Source: Kangiellaceae bacterium (GTDB taxonomy: Bacteria > Pseudomonadota > Gammaproteobacteria > Enterobacterales > Kangiellaceae). From it: DNA of 13,575 nt. Of this stretch, positions 12,804 through 13,575 are shown piece after piece; position 1 is the first letter of the stretch; each line of letters begins with the position of its first letter. Position numbers and translations under genes: made by a program. The stretch covers positions 1-13,575 of the forward strand of contig JAUUYO010000069.1 in NCBI GenBank assembly GCA_030590405.1, written 5' to 3'. The notes beneath the pieces were generated by a model, which was given only the letters and a program-made list of their open reading frames with translations, ran no database searches and was not told the DNA's origin.

Positions 12804-13575
12804 TTACAATTGGCTGAGTATTTTTGCAGCTTTTAACAAAGTATCGTCATTTTTAGCAAAGCAAAGTCGAATGACTTTACTGCCCGGATCTTGTTGATAA
12901 AAAGGACTCAATGGAATAGCGGCGACGCCTATTTCGCTGGTTAACCAATGACAAAAGGCTCTATCATCCAAATTCGATATTTCTGTGTAATCTAAAAGCA
13001 GAAAATAAGTCCCTTTTGAATTCAACACTTTAAATCTGGAATCTTTCAGCGCATTAGATAACACATCCCGTTTCTGTTGATAAAAAGGGGATAATTGGGT
13101 GATATGCTCAAAATCATTCTCCAGCATTTTGGCAATCCCCGATTGAAAAGGCGTAGGGCTACAAAAAGTGACATATTGGTGAATTTTTCTAAATTCGTTA
13201 CTCAAGCTTTCTGGCGCAACACAATAGCCCATTTTCCAACCGGTACAATGAAAAGTTTTTCCAAAACTGGAGATCACAAAGGTTCGTTCAAATAGTTCTG
13301 GATAACGCAAAACGCTTTGATGTTGCTCTCCATCAAAGGTAATAAATTCATACACTTCATCGCTAATCAAATATAAGTCATTGTCCAAGATCAGGTTTTG
13401 CAGGATCTGCATATCCTTCTCACCTAACAAAGTGCCAGTTGGGTTATGTGGACTATTAATAACGATGGCGCGAGTATGGCGATTGATACTTTGTTTGACT
13501 TGTTGCCAATCAACCGCGTATTTTGGGGAGAGTAATGGCATATGAACGCATTTGCCGCCAGCGAGTTCAACCGCT
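12804..13575 (-). CDS. Methionine aminotransferase, YbdL-like (N-terminus outside window)
   Basis: A class I/II PLP-dependent aminotransferase. The frame is open to the window edge, giving 256 residues. About 125 N-terminal residues are missing by comparison with the usual 380-odd. It follows E. coli YbdL closely: INSPHNPTGT, YLISDEVYEFITFDG, SSFGKTFHCTGWKMGYCVAPE with the PLP lysine, IHQYVTFCSPTPFQ, FYQQKRD, GTYFLLLDYTEISNLDDRAFC, GVAAIPLSPFY and VIRLCFAK, whose arginine binds the substrate carboxylate. YbdL prefers methionine, histidine and phenylalanine, and relatives in methionine salvage transaminate 4-methylthio-2-oxobutanoate. The ATG at 13541 is internal and not the true start, because homology runs through the upstream codons AVELAGGKCV. 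It is transcribed toward the cyclase gene, but the 151-base gap leaves operon membership uncertain. Confidence 0.93.
   Translation of the reverse strand, partial: AVELAGGKCVHMPLLSPKYAVDWQQVKQSINRHTRAIVINSPHNPTGTLLGEKDMQILQNLILDNDLYLISDEVYEFITFDGEQHQSVLRYPELFERTFVISSFGKTFHCTGWKMGYCVAPESLSNEFRKIHQYVTFCSPTPFQSGIAKMLENDFEHITQLSPFYQQKRDVLSNALKDSRFKVLNSKGTYFLLLDYTEISNLDDRAFCHWLTSEIGVAAIPLSPFYQQDPGSKVIRLCFAKNDDTLLKAAKILSQL

Overview
This window looks like the chromosome of a moderately AT-rich gammaproteobacterium. The housekeeping proteins (Rpe, Gph, PrkB-type phosphoribulokinase, Lgt, ThyA, FolA, a YbdL-type aminotransferase) all read like gammaproteobacterial versions. The run TSUP permease - lgt - thyA - folA is an arrangement known from that class. 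I cannot name the genus. No rRNA, tRNA, CRISPR array, integrase or intact transposase is visible.

Layout. (1) 1-472: a decayed inositol-monophosphatase-family gene, interrupted by a stop and a frameshift. (2) 529-2882: rpe, gph (4-base ATGA overlap) and prkB, all on the + strand. No Rubisco gene is in view. (3) 2883-3986: an accessory patch. A GFA-family gene sits between two palindromic segments that resemble integron attC sites, followed by what looks like the first 22 codons of a SIR2-like gene. (4) 3987-7684: a large SNF2-family helicase and, 35 bases later, a SWIM zinc-finger protein. A TAA cuts off the SWIM protein's probable C-terminal helix-turn-helix domain, which remains open in the same frame. 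(5) 7685-11631: the TSUP permease-lgt pair, flanked by two direct copies of a roughly 75-bp double-hairpin repeat, then thyA, folA and a small exported protein. (6) 11633-13575, minus strand: a GGDEF diguanylate cyclase and the C-terminal two thirds of a YbdL-like methionine aminotransferase that runs off the window.

How the parts relate. Rpe and PrkB act on neighbouring pentose phosphates, and Gph removes 2-phosphoglycolate. ThyA consumes methylene-tetrahydrofolate and leaves dihydrofolate, which FolA recycles. Lgt starts lipoprotein maturation at the inner membrane. The SNF2 and SWIM/HTH proteins are probably co-transcribed and may act together on nucleic acid; their function is not established.

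The points most worth a second look are the integron-like GFA cassette with its SIR2 remnant, the in-frame stop splitting the SWIM-HTH protein, the PRK gene without visible Rubisco, and the paired repeats around the permease-lgt unit. Three genes appear damaged within 7.7 kb (IMPase, SIR2, SWIM-HTH). This suggests either ongoing gene decay or residual sequence errors, and read-level checks would separate the two.
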